Part shown: positions 1-12,146 of the stretch, piece by piece
How the letters are laid out: every line of letters begins with the position of its first letter
Position numbering within the stretch: position 1 is the first letter of the stretch
DNA from: Rhodocollybia butyracea
Lineage: Eukaryota; Basidiomycota; Agaricomycetes; Agaricales; Omphalotaceae
Assembly (NCBI GenBank): GCA_015501585.1
Contig: JADNRY010000175.1
Location: forward strand, 1 to 64,000
Length of the DNA: 64,000 nucleotides
Reading direction: 5' to 3'
The notes under the pieces: generated by a model
What the model was told of the DNA's origin: nothing
Databases searched by the model: none
The model's input: only the letters and a program-made list of their open reading frames with translations
Translations under genes and position numbers: made by a program

Positions 1-260
1 ACGGTGGATGCCTGTGGATGCTTGTGATACTTATTACTTCTGATACTTGTAGGCTTAGGCACGTTATGTATCCTATCGTTAAGTGCTCCTAGTTAATTCA
101 GCTCTATGGAACTGGCACGGCGAGGTGGCGGTGGTGTCTGGGTATTGGTGCAAGACAGAGACTTGACATTACTGAGACCAAGAGTGTCCAATTCGAATGT
201 AACATCAGCCTCGTCAACGAAGGTCGAGGGACCAGTACACTCTGCATCTCTGTAGATGTG
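1..260. other. 3' flank of secreted-protein gene copy 1
   Basis: This stretch has no convincing ORF. It is closely similar to about 15,325-15,573, the downstream flank of the intact secreted-protein gene, so it is the part of that duplicated segment lying beyond the LINE insertion. The shared features include the run GGCACGGCGAGGTGGCGG and the end TGTCAAATCATATC. Confidence 0.75.
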
Positions 261-274
261 TCAAATCATATCTT
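261..274. repeat. LINE target-site duplication, 3' side
   Basis: The 14-bp word TCAAATCATATCTT lies directly before the poly-T run. The same word occurs at 9102-9115, beyond the other end of the LINE, and once only in the uninterrupted paralogous segment at 15,574-15,587. The last bases merge with the poly-T, so the length is uncertain by one or two bases. Confidence 0.85.
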
Positions 275-589
275 TTTTTTTTTTTTTTTTTTTTTTTGTG
301 GAACGTTGCCAGAAACCAGCGACTTTCGTCGCTTTAATCTCTTAGCACCATCGGAGGACTCACATTGTCGTCCCCTCCCGGCCGTTAAGTTTGCAAGGTA
401 CGGGACCGAGCGACTTTTTAAGATTTCAACCACCCGAGGGAATGCGTTACGCACTTGCCAGGTAGGCAGTCTGTGGGACTCCGGGCAGGCTCTCCTTCCA
501 TCTCCTTCCACTCCCCTATTTTTGTTAGTAAATATAAATCATAATTCTGTGTACCTTGCATAAACCCCCGCCTTCTTGTGCCCACCCGT

Positions 590-3500
590 CTACACCACTA
601 AAACCCCGGGCCCGGCCAGTATAATTTGGTCGGGACTAAGATCTTCCTGGACTATGTGCGCCCAAGTCGATCTCACCATGCCTTTGGATAGTTTCCGCTG
701 GCCGTATTTGCTTGATGTGAGGAGGGTGTCCAGTCGGTACCGGCTTTCCAGTGTCCATCGCCACCGGTTCTCAATTTCTCGTTTTGATGGTGGGTTTTCC
801 CCATTGATTACGCGTTTGTTTCTCATCTTCCAGATCAAGTATGCGCTTTCTGATACAAGGATGCGGTATAGCCGTGATTCACCAGGGAGGGCTTTCCCAT
901 CCGCATCACAGAAGTTTGTTGTGCCACAGGCCATCATTATTCCAAAGGTGGGCTCTATCCATTCTGTGGGTCGCTTCTCCCATGCCTTCTGGGCTAGCTC
1001 CCATACCTCCTTCTGACCCGGGCAGGAGCACTCAAAGAGGATGTGTTCCATGGTTTCGGGAACTTGGCAGATATTGCACCTCCTCTATGTTCAAAATTTG
1101 GGACGTTGTCCCAGAAGTCCCCTACCTTATATGCATTATGGATAACCATCCATAGGAAGTATTGGAACTTCTTGCTGAAGTCTTTATGCCTGATCGATTT
1201 CCAGAGGGCTTCTTCAGACGGGATTGCTTCACATATATCGGAGCACATGCTTGGGCTCTGCCCAAGTTGATTTTTGTTGCTCTGCGGTTCATGCGCTCTC
1301 GGTATGTTTTAGTCTGCATTTTCTTTCTTCGGATGGCTTTGTATGCAAGGGATTGTGTTACTTTGGATAATTTTACCCCTGTCAGTTTGAGGTCTGGCTT
1401 GACAGATAAGTCGATTTCATCATGTCCCAGCTTTTCTCGTCCTTGGTTGGCTAGCTCATCAGCTCTTTCATTTCCTTCGATCCCAGCGTGGCCCTTGACC
1501 CATACCAGCTTTGTCATTGCCTCTCGTTCCTGAGCTTTGCAACGGTGGCCTGGATTTCTGATGCGTTTGCCACACCAACAAAATCTCTGTCTTCCCACTG
1601 TTGTAGGTGTTTTGTTAGTCCCTGTATACATGTTTGGGAGTCGCTATGGATGGAGATGTCAACATCTTTGGGCGCCCCACTCACACATTCCTTGATTGCA
1701 ATGATTTCACCTGTCTGGTTACTCTGTTTAAATTGTTCAGGGATTTTGATGGTACGGTTTTGCTGGTTGTCGTTCTCGCAGTAAATTCCAGACCCTGTTG
1801 TTGGTCCTTCATTGCCAGTGTTTTTGTAAGACCCATCTGTGTAGAATCTAAGTTCCTCTAGCTCGTTTGCCTCCCATTCTTGTATGGGTATGCTATCACT
1901 TCTGTCTCCACTTGTAAATACTCGGAACGCATCTGCAAGGGTGCCACCTGTTGTAATTCTCCAGTCAAAGTACTCTGCATGTTCTGACCCGGTTGCAGGT
2001 ATGTGTCCAGGTTCAAAGTCCTCTGGCAGCCGGGACATTGGGTTCCATTTCTGCGGAAGCTTTTGCAGAATCTCACTTGCCTTCCGTATACATTTATACA
2101 GGCATGCACAGTTTATCTCCCTCAATGAAGTGCAGCCGGCGCATCGGCAGTTTCGCCGCCCTGTGTGTCTTGCAGTCCTTGATAGTCTTGCAATGGCTTC
2201 CGTTTCTCCCACTGTTCTGACCTTGTGATTTTCACGCAGACAGCGGGTTTCTTTACTATTATGGATTGTTCGGATCCCATCTGCTTCCCGGTGCAGCCAG
2301 ATAGGCATTTCGCGAAGGATGTCTCGTGAGAAGGCCAGACCCTCCATGCGGACGCCAAACTTTGCTGCCACCTTCATCATGTCTTTAAGGTCTTGAGGAG
2401 GTCTCCCTTCTTCACATTCCAGGATTGTAGAAAGACATTTATTTTTGACCATTCATCAATGTTCTCATCACATCGGGGGACATGCTTAGCTATGAGTTCA
2501 GTCTGCAATGTATGCCCATGTTGCTCTGTCCTCATTAAAGTTGAGGTAGGATCGCAGCCAGGTTACCATGATAGCCTCATTTCGGGCAAAAATGTCTAGG
2601 ACTTGTCGTCCCCCACTCTCGATTGGTGCATCTACTGTCTCTTTACTTACTTGGACAAAGTCTTTCTCTGCCCAGAGGAATTTTTTGATTCGTTTTTCCA
2701 GTTTTGCCTCCACTTCTTTGGGCATCCCCTGTACCTTTGTGAGATATTGGGTCATGCCACCCACAATCATTGAGATGATTAAGCGTCTCCCTTCCATTGT
2801 AGGCATGCTTTTTTCCCATCTAGCTAGAGATTGGTCTATTCGTTCAATTACTCTGGTCCATGGTTCGACTTGGCATATTCCATTGCCTATCAGTGCTCCA
2901 AGGGATCAGATGGCCTCGCCTTCGCGTGCTATTTTGATATGTGCGGGGATTTTATCCCCATCTTCTCCGTTCAAGAGTCTTTGTTGACGGAGTCTATCAT
3001 GGTATTCAGGTGTGCCAATTGGAATTATTTTCCGTTTTGTTAATGTTGAATTTTGCCCCAGACGCTAGGCACCATTCCTCTAGGATCATTTCTAGATCAC
3101 TGAAGTTGTCTTCCTTTGAGAGGTACACAGTTGTATCATCTGCGAAGAAGGTCGCAATTAGCCGTTCAGCTTTTTTGGGGATATTCATCCCTTTTAGGTT
3201 GGATTGACAGAGTGCCTCACCTAAGGGCTCAATAGCAAGGTCAAACAGTAAGCATGATAGCGGGTCCCCTTGGCGGACCCCTCTCTTTACTTGGAAACCT
3301 GTGGAACTTTTCATTCCATTTACCATGACTACAGTGTATGCATCGGAATATAGGGCTTTTACTGTGTTAGTATATTCTTCGGGGAAGCCATAGGCTTGTA
3401 AAATTTGCCAAAGGTAGTCATGTTTTATCTTATCATATGCCTTTTCTTGGTCTAATGCTACAATTGCTCCATCTTGTTCCTGTTACTTCTGCCAGGTTTA

Positions 3501-6002
3501 TGACAAGTTTTGCGAGCCAGACTTGGTCAAATATTGGCCTTCCTGGAACAAAACCAGCCTGTGCACGGTCAATTAGGCCTGGTGCTACTTCCGCAAGTTT
3601 AATGGTGAGTGCCTTTGTCATGATTTTATAGTCGGAGTTCAGTAGGGAGATTGGTCTATATTGGGTATTTCTGCCCGGTCATTCTTCTTGTATCGTGGGC
3701 ACATCCAACTTTCTGAGAACCCCGTGCCGGGTACCATTCCATGCACTTTGATGTCATTGTACACCATTCGTAATGTCCGGACTATGTTGAGTTCCTCTTT
3801 TTCGTGGGCCTTGGCATTTTTGTATCTGCCGTCGATGAGTTTTCCATATCTCATAGCTGATCCCGTTTAGCCCTGGTGCTTTGTCATTCGCTGATAATTT
3901 GAGGGCTCTTGCTACGTCTTCATCAGTCAGACAATTTTTTAGTTTTCTCCTGTTGTTCAGCTGTGAGTGTTTTATTCAGTCTTTGTAAGACCCGTTGGGT
4001 TGTTTCCTCTCGCACTGTTTCATTTGGCAATAGCTCATCATCTTCAAGTTGTAGCTTTCTGTGGTGATCTCTCATCATATCTGCCATGGTCTGTGAGTTT
4101 TTCTCATACTCAATTTCCGGTTCCCAAGCTCTATTGTTGCCATGTTGGTGTTGTTCCACTGAGGGCGGGTTTGGCTGAGCAGGTTGGTGGTTTGGTTTTC
4201 TCAGTCGCCTGATGAGATCCCTTGGTTTTCATTCCCGATGGATGTTTGACCAGTATTTTGACATAGTTTCACCCTGTACTTGGTAGTTGGCTTTTGCCAT
4301 TGCGCTCGAAGACCGTTGTCGGTGTTCAATCAGCTTTCCAAGCGCCTCTTTTAGGACAATTAGTGATAGAGAGCGTTCCTCGTCGCTCAGGGTGATATCA
4401 TCTGTAACCAGCTTTATTTTTGCTTCCAGGTCCAACATTTGTTTCTCTAATTTGGGGACCACAATTTTTGCCCTCTGTCTTGCTAATTTGACAAATCGGG
4501 TTTGAAAGTCAGCCCAGATGGTCTGTGCATTTTGACCGGGGTCCCACTGTTCTTCATTTCCTAATCCAGTTATGTTGGCTTCAGTCTTCATGCCTTCTGA
4601 GTGTATGAACGCCTTTACTTCTTTGTCATATAGGATATGTAGAGGCATTTTCCACCGTCCGGGCCCCACCATTGGGGCTGCCATCACATGTGAATTTTAC
4701 TGAGACCATCTCATGGTCCGTCCTAATCCAGGGTTTCTCGATTTTCCACTTGAGTGTGTGCTCAAGTTGTGATGCCTTTATATATATCCGGTCCAGTCTT
4801 GCCTGGCTAGGGCGTTGATCAGTCCTATTTTGTGTATATGTATACTCTTGGCGTAGTGGATAGGTGTCCCTCCAGCCATTGACTAGCTGGAGATATGTTT
4901 TAAGGTCGTCAAATGCCTCTGTTATTATATTTGGATCTTTCCTTTTTGGGTTCCGATCTAGCGGTTCCTCAATCATATTTAGGTCTTTGAGGACAATCGC
5001 CGGTTTGGGGATCCTTGGGTTATTCTCGAAGAATTCCTCAATTTTAATCCAAAAGGCTGCATTTGATGTACTGTCGGAGCATGGGGCATAGATTGCCAGT
5101 ATTGTTAGCTTTTCTGTACCGTGCCAGGTGGTCTCCATTAGTAATGCATGGCCTGGTACAATTTCATGAGTTTGTATTCCCTCCATGTTTGTGATATTCT
5201 TATTTAGGATTATAGCGACTCCAGCTGCATTTGCGGTCTCAGGCAATTTGGAATAAAATATTTTTAAGTCAGCTCCATGTAGCTTCAGAATATCTTCTCG
5301 ACGTTCAGCATTCATGTGTGCCTCGCCCACAACCAGTATTCCGATTCGTTGCCTCAGGATCATTTTCTTGATGGTTGACCATTTGTTTTCTTCATGGTTC
5401 ACGTTAATGTTCCCATGTCCTCTTATATTCAAGCCCGCAATCTTTATGGAGGCTTTAGTGCTTTTGTGGCATTTATTTTGGTCACGTCTCGGGGGTCTCT
5501 GGTTTTGAGGTGAGCACTGTTCTGGCGGCTGAGTCTGGCCCTGTGTTTGGGTATTTCCTCTTTGGCCTGGTGGGCTTATGGGTGGTGGGGTACTCTGTCA
5601 CTCCATCTGTTGGCTATTGCCATCTAGGGATATTTCCCTCTGTAGTGTTCCCGTTGGCTGGGGTTGACGTACTGTTACAGTTTGGTTCTGTAGCCTTGTA
5701 TTTGGCGTTAGTTGGGTCTGTGCCCGTGTGCCTCGGGGGGCTTGCGCTTCCCTGGGTTCTTGCTCCTGGTCGTCTGGGTCCCCGGAATCAACTGACATAC
5801 CTTGGTACCATCTTGCCCCTCCATCCCCAAGTCCTTCATCGGCGTTCCCAGTTGAGGCTCTGGCTATGGGTCCTCCAGACTCGGGACCTATTGCCAAAAA
5901 CCTATTGAAGAAACCGTGAGTAGATACTGACGTACCTGTAAAACTTAGAGAATTTGAAGTAGTGCAAAACGACACCAGTGTGTTGGATTGAAGACCAGAC
6001 AT
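590..6002 (-). pseudogene. LINE ORF2: endonuclease-RT-RNase H polyprotein, frameshifted
   Basis: Translated pieces in at least two frames line up as one ORF2. The N-terminal part (6002-5440) is Pro/Gln-rich. An APE-type endonuclease follows at 5432-4626, with ARLDRIYI and TDHEMVSVKF motifs but KDLN where GDFN is normal. Reverse transcriptase covers roughly 3900-2500, with the lead-in RAQAGFVPGRPIFDQ, then VRQGDPLS and the catalytic FADD near 3150. RNase H lies near 1900-1460 (FYTDGS, GEI, SDS, GHAGIEGNERAD) and keeps its acidic residues. The end (1051-590) has a zf-RVT-like CxxC/H/C pattern. Frames change several times, for example near 4650, 3860, 3630, 3430, 2480 and 1240, so no full protein can be made. 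Confidence 0.88.
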
Positions 6003-6396
6003 CCTGAAGCCCCCTCGCTAGGGCGGGCCAGGACACAGGAAGGGGTTCTGTCTATCAATTCTAACAATCCCTCGGAGGATATATAGAAGTTGATGACAGG
6101 GCCAGGACCGCTGGCAGGTGGACCCCGAGCTCAAAAGCCCCCACCACTGCGGCATGCCATTCAAGGGAATAGCATGCTTATCTCTCCCCGTTTCATGTCC
6201 CGCGTACGGTCATGTATACTTGGCGGGTCGAGTTTGCGCAGCTGTTGCTGCGGCTTCTTCCAAGTCCGAGCTTGGGATTCTACTGGATCGCGGGAGTCGT
6301 TGTTCACAGTAGCGAGTATGGTACTCTCTCACAAGATTTTATGACAAGAATATGTATTCATACATGTACAGGATACAGCGGAATAGATATAGTTTG

Positions 6397-8562
6397 TCAA
6401 TGGGTAGAGGGTAGGCGGTAAGTAGGATCAGGTGAATATCGGTGAGTATGGATGAGTAGCGCGGTACCGAGGACAGAAAACCAATAGACGAGTGAAAAAA
6501 CCGAAATGGGGGGGGCTTCATTACGCCGATGACCTCCCCTGGCTCGAGGAACCCCGTACTTCCCTTGTGTATTCTCCAGTGGAGGCAAAGACCTGGGAGC
6601 GGGGACTGTTCCATGTGTGGACAACGTCCGGGTCCGTGTAGGGGCAGCGAAAGGTGTGATGACCGTCATTCTTGCACAGCGTGCACTCCATGGGTTCAGG
6701 GAAGATCGTAAGATAGTTCCACCGGATCTCCTTGACTGAGCTGATAAAACTGCAGATTTCATTGTCACCCACATCCTTCAAGTACTGGTTCTCCACGCGC
6801 GTGATGGGGGAGAAAAGGAGTGCCATGGCAGGCCAGTCAGTCTGATTCCTTCGCAACGTGTAAGGGAGGGCACGAAGTTCAAAGCCCGCGAACAACATGT
6901 TCATCTTTACTGGCGTTGGCTCGTCACCAACTACTACACGGCTGACGATGGATTGAAACTTATTCATATACCAGAGACCATACTTGAGAGTGAACATGGT
7001 GTGTGTTGATGATTTTGGGTGAGAGGCGGAGCTGGTCGACGCGAATGCAACAGACAAAATGGGAGCGCTGCATTAGAGAAGCCCTGACGAAGTGTACCGC
7101 AATGCCGGGATTGATATCCACTGTCTGGAGGGCTTCAAGGCGAAGGACGTCCTGGATGTCATGGAGCTTGTAGGCAGAAGTACGAGGCGGGGCATACTTA
7201 TCGACCGCCCCTTTGGCTGGGGGGTTTTGATTTTTTGCCTTTACCTTTGCTTCTAGTAGTGTCTGCTGGCCTGCGGGTCGCGGCATCTGCAAGGTAGGGG
7301 TGATTGTATGTTCCACTGTATTTCCCAGGTCTTCAAGTAGCTTCATCGTCTGATGGCCATGTTTGGGCACCTTTTCATTGAGGGTGCTGCCTCCATTGAA
7401 TGGAATTACCAATATCCATCTCGTCGTGTTCTCTGCAATGAGGCAACGCTGTTCCTCTGGGAACCCCTCATAGAGCCAGGGGGTGTTTCTGAGGAAGCGT
7501 TCCCAGGTACCATCGTTCATGGATATGTTCAACGCAGAGAGCTTCTCTACGAAGCTCTCTGCTAGGACCGCGGCTTCTTTAGGTCCATTCGGGCGGGTAG
7601 AGGCAATGTACGGGTCTACCTTGATGGCCAGATCATATGGCGGGAGCGTCATACCATCGAATTGATCAGGTCCTGTAGGGGAGGGGACGCTCATGGGAGT
7701 TTGCGTGTCTCCAGCGTCAAGGGGGTTCTTGAGACTGGCGGGTTGGGTTTGGATTGCGGCAAGAATCTGAGCTACGTTGCCTACATTGTGGTTTCCGAGC
7801 AGAGTGGTCAGGCGGTCGAGTTGGTCCTGGGTGAAGCTGTTGGGGGTTGTACCATTTTCCCCATCCACCGGCGGTCCAGGGCGGGCAGCCTGGGAGGGAG
7901 CAAAGCCGCCGCGCTAGAGGTCCGGGGGGACATGTCTATGTCAGAGTTGGAGCCTGTGGTAGGTCGTCCGTGGATTCCGGGGCTGAATTCGTCATCCGAG
8001 GGGGCGAGCTGAGTGCCGACACCCGAGCCACGTCTCGTGGGGGATCCTGGCGGTTGATTACAGTTCAGAATCCGACGTTTTTTGGGGGAAGCTTCAACTG
8101 TTTTTTCCCTTTCGGTTTGGACAAGCATTTTTTGTTGTTTCCTGGAGACGGCAGGCGTGGCAGCAGTGGGGCCTCCAGTGGTAGAAGGGACGGGAGTGTC
8201 CGGAGCGTTAGCTGGGTTGGTTGTAGGCAGGAAGGGGCCAACATCTGTGTCCGGGTTAGGTCGTTAGAACCCATGCATGGCTGCATAGCTTACTTTGGCT
8301 GTTAACTTCTGTTAGGTTTGCAGTCTTAGTGGCTCGGAGGCTTTTGGGAGAGATGCGGCAAGTTCTCGGAAGTTTTCTGGGTATTTGTACAAGCGGATAA
8401 GGGTAGGCGGCCGTGGGGCTCAGCAGCGGAAGCATTTTCTGTAACGGTTTCGCGCGTTTTAGGAACGGGTATAGGTTTAGCCAGCGATTTGCGCTCAATG
8501 GTGGTGCGCGGTCTTCCTACAGAGGGGTGGAGCCAAGTTCGACGGTAGTTCAGGAAAAACAA
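6397..8562 (-). pseudogene. LINE ORF1: gag-like protein with CCHC zinc knuckle, frameshifted
   Basis: The longest piece starts at 7868 and runs 302 codons. The frame then changes near 7050 and continues to about 6520. The second piece carries a CCHC knuckle, CTLCKNDGHHTFRC, as expected of a nucleic-acid-binding LINE ORF1. Basic, Ser/Pro-rich fragments in other frames at 8562-7870 look like an eroded N-terminal region. It lies 5' of ORF2 on the same strand. The family is inferred from the position and the knuckle; the N-terminal half resembles nothing I can name. Confidence 0.75.
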
Positions 8563-9101
8563 GTTGTATTCTGGAGATTAGTTAGTTGTTATAAGGTAGG
8601 TTGTGAAGGCGAGAAGTGAGCTTAAGTGTGGCGTCATTTCTGTCAGGAAGGTTCCAATAGCAATGCCATCATTTTATTTCAGATTTCGGAAGGGAACGGG
8701 TTCTGCTGCATAGCCTCAGGAATGCAGTGTGGTTGAAGTTTTCACCAGTGTGCGACTGGTGTGGCTGGTAGGAGATAGTGAGCTTTGTTGTCGTCTGCAG
8801 CGATTACAGGCTTGTAGTTAGCCTTATATCGATCACGTTTGTTATGTTGAAGCCAAGTTGAAAGTCCCGTTAGGGTGTTAAAATTTTCTTTGAATTTTGG
8901 CCAGTGGTTCGGGCTCGTAGTCATTCTCATGCTCGGTTCTGGTAGCTAGTCTCCAATAACTCAACTTTAATTAGGTAGCCATTGGTGATACAAAAGCTCT
9001 TAGAAGGTTATTTTCCTTTCTACATCACCCGCAGGACGACAAGGGGGATCGCTGCGTTAAGCGCCGACTTGATGGTGGTGGTACCGGATCAAGAAGCCCC
9101 C
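8563..9101 (-). other. Probable LINE 5' leader
   Basis: No supported ORF is present. The region lies between the first ORF1-like codons and the exact 5' junction at 9101, where the element meets the target duplication. It would hold the internal promoter of a LINE, but no motif identifies one. Confidence 0.5.
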
Positions 9102-9115
9102 TCAAATCATATCTT
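9102..9115. repeat. LINE target-site duplication, 5' side
   Basis: This is the second copy of TCAAATCATATCTT. Sequence to the right continues the secreted-protein segment exactly as in the uninterrupted copy at 15,574 onward. Confidence 0.85.
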
Positions 9116-9134
9116 ATTTGTGTTGAAAAAGTGC

Positions 9135-9748
9135 TTACTGGAAGACAGTACATTGAGTTCCGTTGGTTGTCAAAAGCAAGGATACATAGGGTTCAACAAA
9201 CGGAAGGAGAGGCTCACAGCCGTTGGTGATAGTCGTTACTTGGAAGCAGCCATCGTTTACGTCAAGGAAACACAAGTTTATGACGTCTACATCTTTGGTG
9301 CACAAGTACAAGGCAACACTGCTTATACCTGGCAGGCTACTTATCTCGACGGTACCCGCAGTAGGTAACAGAATGCCGGGAAGGTCGCTACCTTGACAAT
9401 CGGGCTCTCTGTATTACGAGTTAGTCCCTGGAAGGTAAATCAGCAAATACACTTATGGGGAGAGAAGACATTCCACCCCAGTGGCGGAAAGAGAGGCGGT
9501 CTCGATAGGCTCATTGAACTCCGGAAGATCGACGCATCCGATCTCCAGGTTAACACTCTCCTGGAAACAGAGACCCTCTGAAAAACAAAAGGTTACAAGG
9601 TTGGTCACAGGTTCTTGACGAGACAGCTGTGTAAGGATAAAGGTAAATCAACCTAATGCGCAACCGGAACAAAATGACTGACATTGGGAGGTCCAGCGAT
9701 TGCCGAAGCAGCCACTACCAGATTAATGAATGTGTTTTTGAACAGCAT
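9135..9748 (-). pseudogene. Secreted cysteine-containing protein, copy 1 (splice-donor mutant)
   Basis: This is the paralogue of the gene at 15,606-16,224, with the same three-exon plan: 9748-9683, 9626-9457 and 9408-9135. If both introns were removed it would encode 169 residues in a single open frame, with an N-terminal hydrophobic segment (MLFKNTFINLVVAASAIAG). The only clear lesion is in the second intron, where the donor GT reads AT (9456). If the intron is retained, a TAA follows the exon at once, truncating the protein near residue 78. The LINE sits about 20 bp past the stop codon, so it may also have removed the normal transcript end. A rare AT-AG splice is not excluded. The protein family is unknown to me. 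Confidence 0.7.
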
Positions 9749-10130
9749 TTGGGTAGGTTCAGAAGGAAGGTTAAAGATTGTCCTTTGAACTGGGGAGTGA
9801 AAACTGGCAAGGAATCAATATGTCACTTTTTACGTTCTGTTTTAATCATGGATAGTGCTGCTCAGTCGCTCCTTCCTGCGTTTCTCTTCAGTTCAGTGCA
9901 TTGCAGAAGCCGAGATCAGTGGGTAATGTACTGAGAGTGTAGAGGAAGGAATGTAAAGAACTAGGTTTACCAGTGCGTACAGAGAGCGCATGGATGAAAT
10001 GCGAGAAGGGTACTCCTCCTCCTACCCCGGCTAATGACCTAATTTCCGCGGCCCCTGTGAACCGACCGCCGGGGAGTCAATTGAAAGCACATGGCAACAC
10101 AACACCTTCGGGCCCTGGTTGTTCCTCAAT
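9749..10130. promoter_or_regulatory. Upstream region of secreted gene copy 1, conserved in copy 2
   Basis: About 9970-10,130 is similar to about 16,520-16,715 upstream of the intact copy. Both have GTGCGTACAGAGAGCGCATG followed by CTCCTCC-rich sequence. The shared block marks the duplicated promoter region. No TATA box or other named site can be fixed. Confidence 0.45.
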
Positions 10131-12020
10131 GGGACCGCGCCGGTTCTTCCTTCCTTCTTTAACCTATCAATGAAGGTCACCGAAAACAACCCGACTTTAA
10201 CCAGCTCTGACCGAAGGGAAGTAGTTGAAATGGACATTAATATGCCGATCAAACGGAAAAAACCACTAGCAGCCGATCTGAGAGGCCGGGTTTGATGGGT
10301 CTCATTCTGATCCAGGAACATGAGGTAAACTGTTACAGATGAGTCACTCGTGACATTACATTAGCGGTATATCGGTGTACACCGGCGCAACCATGCAATA
10401 TAATTTGGGCATCCACCGATTTTTTTTACAAAGATAAAATAAATAATTTTCGGCTCGTTTCGTAGTGTGGAGACCTGACACAGCCACTAGCCAAAATCCG
10501 GAGTCAGGACAGGGTCACATGAGCAATACATCATAATTATTCATCATTTCGCGTGTGCATGGCCAACCGCTGGTGAGAGGCAGCTTCAAGGAAACCTCGA
10601 GCACCATGATGATGAGCCGCAACAGCAGTGGCCAAGCAGCGGTGATGTTCGAAGCTTATTTTATCAATACTATACTCATTACTACAACTACTTAAGTATT
10701 TCTACATCAATTTTCTAAAATGTTTACCATCTTTCTGTATTTAAGACTGCCGCTGGTTGTCACTGTGCAATGTACTGCTTTATCCTCGCGGTCAGTTGTA
10801 CATGTGACAGACATGGATTTCTGCAAGTGCACCACTTGCACACCCATACTTACAGCGAAAAAGCAAGATATTCTGAAAAAAATCTTGATTCCTGGCTCAA
10901 GTTCTTGTAGCACAAAGAGATAAGGAGGACAGCTAATCTGAATGGATTCAAGCTCATGAATTCTATAGTGTAAATATGAACTTGTAGTGCATAAAAGACG
11001 AGAAAAAGCAAGAGTGTTAGTGTGCCAGCTTGGTGCCGGAACGGCAGTGCGCGCCTGAGAGCGCTGAAAACTTTGTCATCTTGAATTTGATTGGCCAAGT
11101 CCTGAGTCCATCCGGAGATAGTTCCCATTTGAGAGTCAGGACCAGGGCCTTGAATTCATCTTGAATTCCCGAAACGGAGTCAGGAAAATTGCATGTACGT
11201 CCGTCAACTCATCGATTTCAAGCGCAAAAATTCAGATTTAAAGTATTTAGAAAGTGAATAAACTCTCTCTCTTCTCTTTCTTTTTTCTCCTTTTTTTCAA
11301 CTTGAAAAAACTTGAAAAACTTGTTCTCTCCACAGACTCAGGACATGAGCCTAATTTTCAGAGAAGTTCTAGGCGCCCGACGTTTATTCGAGGTTTGTCA
11401 TGTCTAAAATTGGTGTTTTGCAGTTTTGCAATCTGAGGCTTGGTCCTACTGTACTTGTACTGTACAGGGGCTCATAACAGCATTGGTTGCACCAACATCC
11501 GAACTGCGCAAGAACCGCGGCTTGCGGCGGCTGTATAATCGGCATAAGGGAATAAGATCTATATATTTTGTACTTACAATGGTATTCTATTATCGAGAGT
11601 AGTAATCATATCGTAGCAAGTAAAGATACTGTTGTGATAGGCTCCTGAGGGTAACAGACAGCAACGAGTGTATTTCCGGTTGTCCTCTCCGTGACGGTCA
11701 GAAGAGAGAGACAAACGGATGCAGAAGCATCCGCTGACTACAGTTTTGTACCTACGTAAGATTACGAGCTTGGAATTGACAAATCCCAAATCCAACAGAT
11801 ACAGCATCGCTTGACCAACAAATTATTCACTAAATATGGCTAATAGTCAGTCTATTTTATTTACAATTTTTGTAAAGCTTTTCGCCGAGTATCCGGAGTT
11901 GGGCCATGGAGCGTTTATCAGGTGATGTGACTCTGGTGCTTTATCCCTGAACCGGAATGAGACCCATCAAACGGTCCCTCGCCGATCTGAATGATATGTA
12001 TTTGAATTTCTAAAGATCCA
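10131..12020. other. Intergenic, no supported gene
   Basis: Only short ORFs without recognisable domains or a plausible intron pattern are present. The region holds T- and A-rich runs near 11,275-11,330 and nothing I would annotate. Confidence 0.5.
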
Positions 12021-12028
12021 TATATAAA
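12021..12028 (+). promoter_or_regulatory. TATA-like box
   Basis: TATATAAA lies about 120 bp before the start codon of the secreted two-repeat protein gene, a reasonable distance for a fungal core promoter. It was identified by sequence only. Confidence 0.4.
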
Positions 12029-12146
12029 GCGACTTGTTGAAGATGTTCCAAACTTCCAATTGTTCTGCCGGTTCAGTCCACTCGAATAAATAAGCTAATA
12101 CAGTTTGCTGGTCAATCTGTGATATCATTCTATACAATTCATAAAA

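Larger units (their letters stand above)
275..9101 (-). mobile_element. Full-length degenerate non-LTR retrotransposon (LINE, Tad1-like)
   Basis: The element reads on the minus strand and ends in a poly-A tail, seen here as a T-run near 273-297. In order it has a 5' leader, a gag-like ORF1 with a zinc knuckle, and an ORF2 with endonuclease, reverse transcriptase, RNase H and a terminal cysteine-containing region. That domain order matches the fungal Tad1 clade. The 14-bp flanking duplication and an empty paralogous site at 15,574-15,587 fix both ends, giving about 8.8 kb. Both ORFs are broken by frame changes, so this copy should be unable to move by itself. The Tad1 label rests on domain order, not on a tree. 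Confidence 0.9.

Noticed and set aside
258..563. 101-codon ORF across the poly-T
   Set aside because: It starts in target DNA and reads the LINE's poly-A tail and 3' end in reverse; its poly-Phe run is only the T-tract.
10720..10923. 67-codon Cys-containing ORF upstream of the two-domain secreted gene
   Set aside because: It has no copy elsewhere and no domain, and a weak hydrophobic start could arise by chance; not enough to call a gene.
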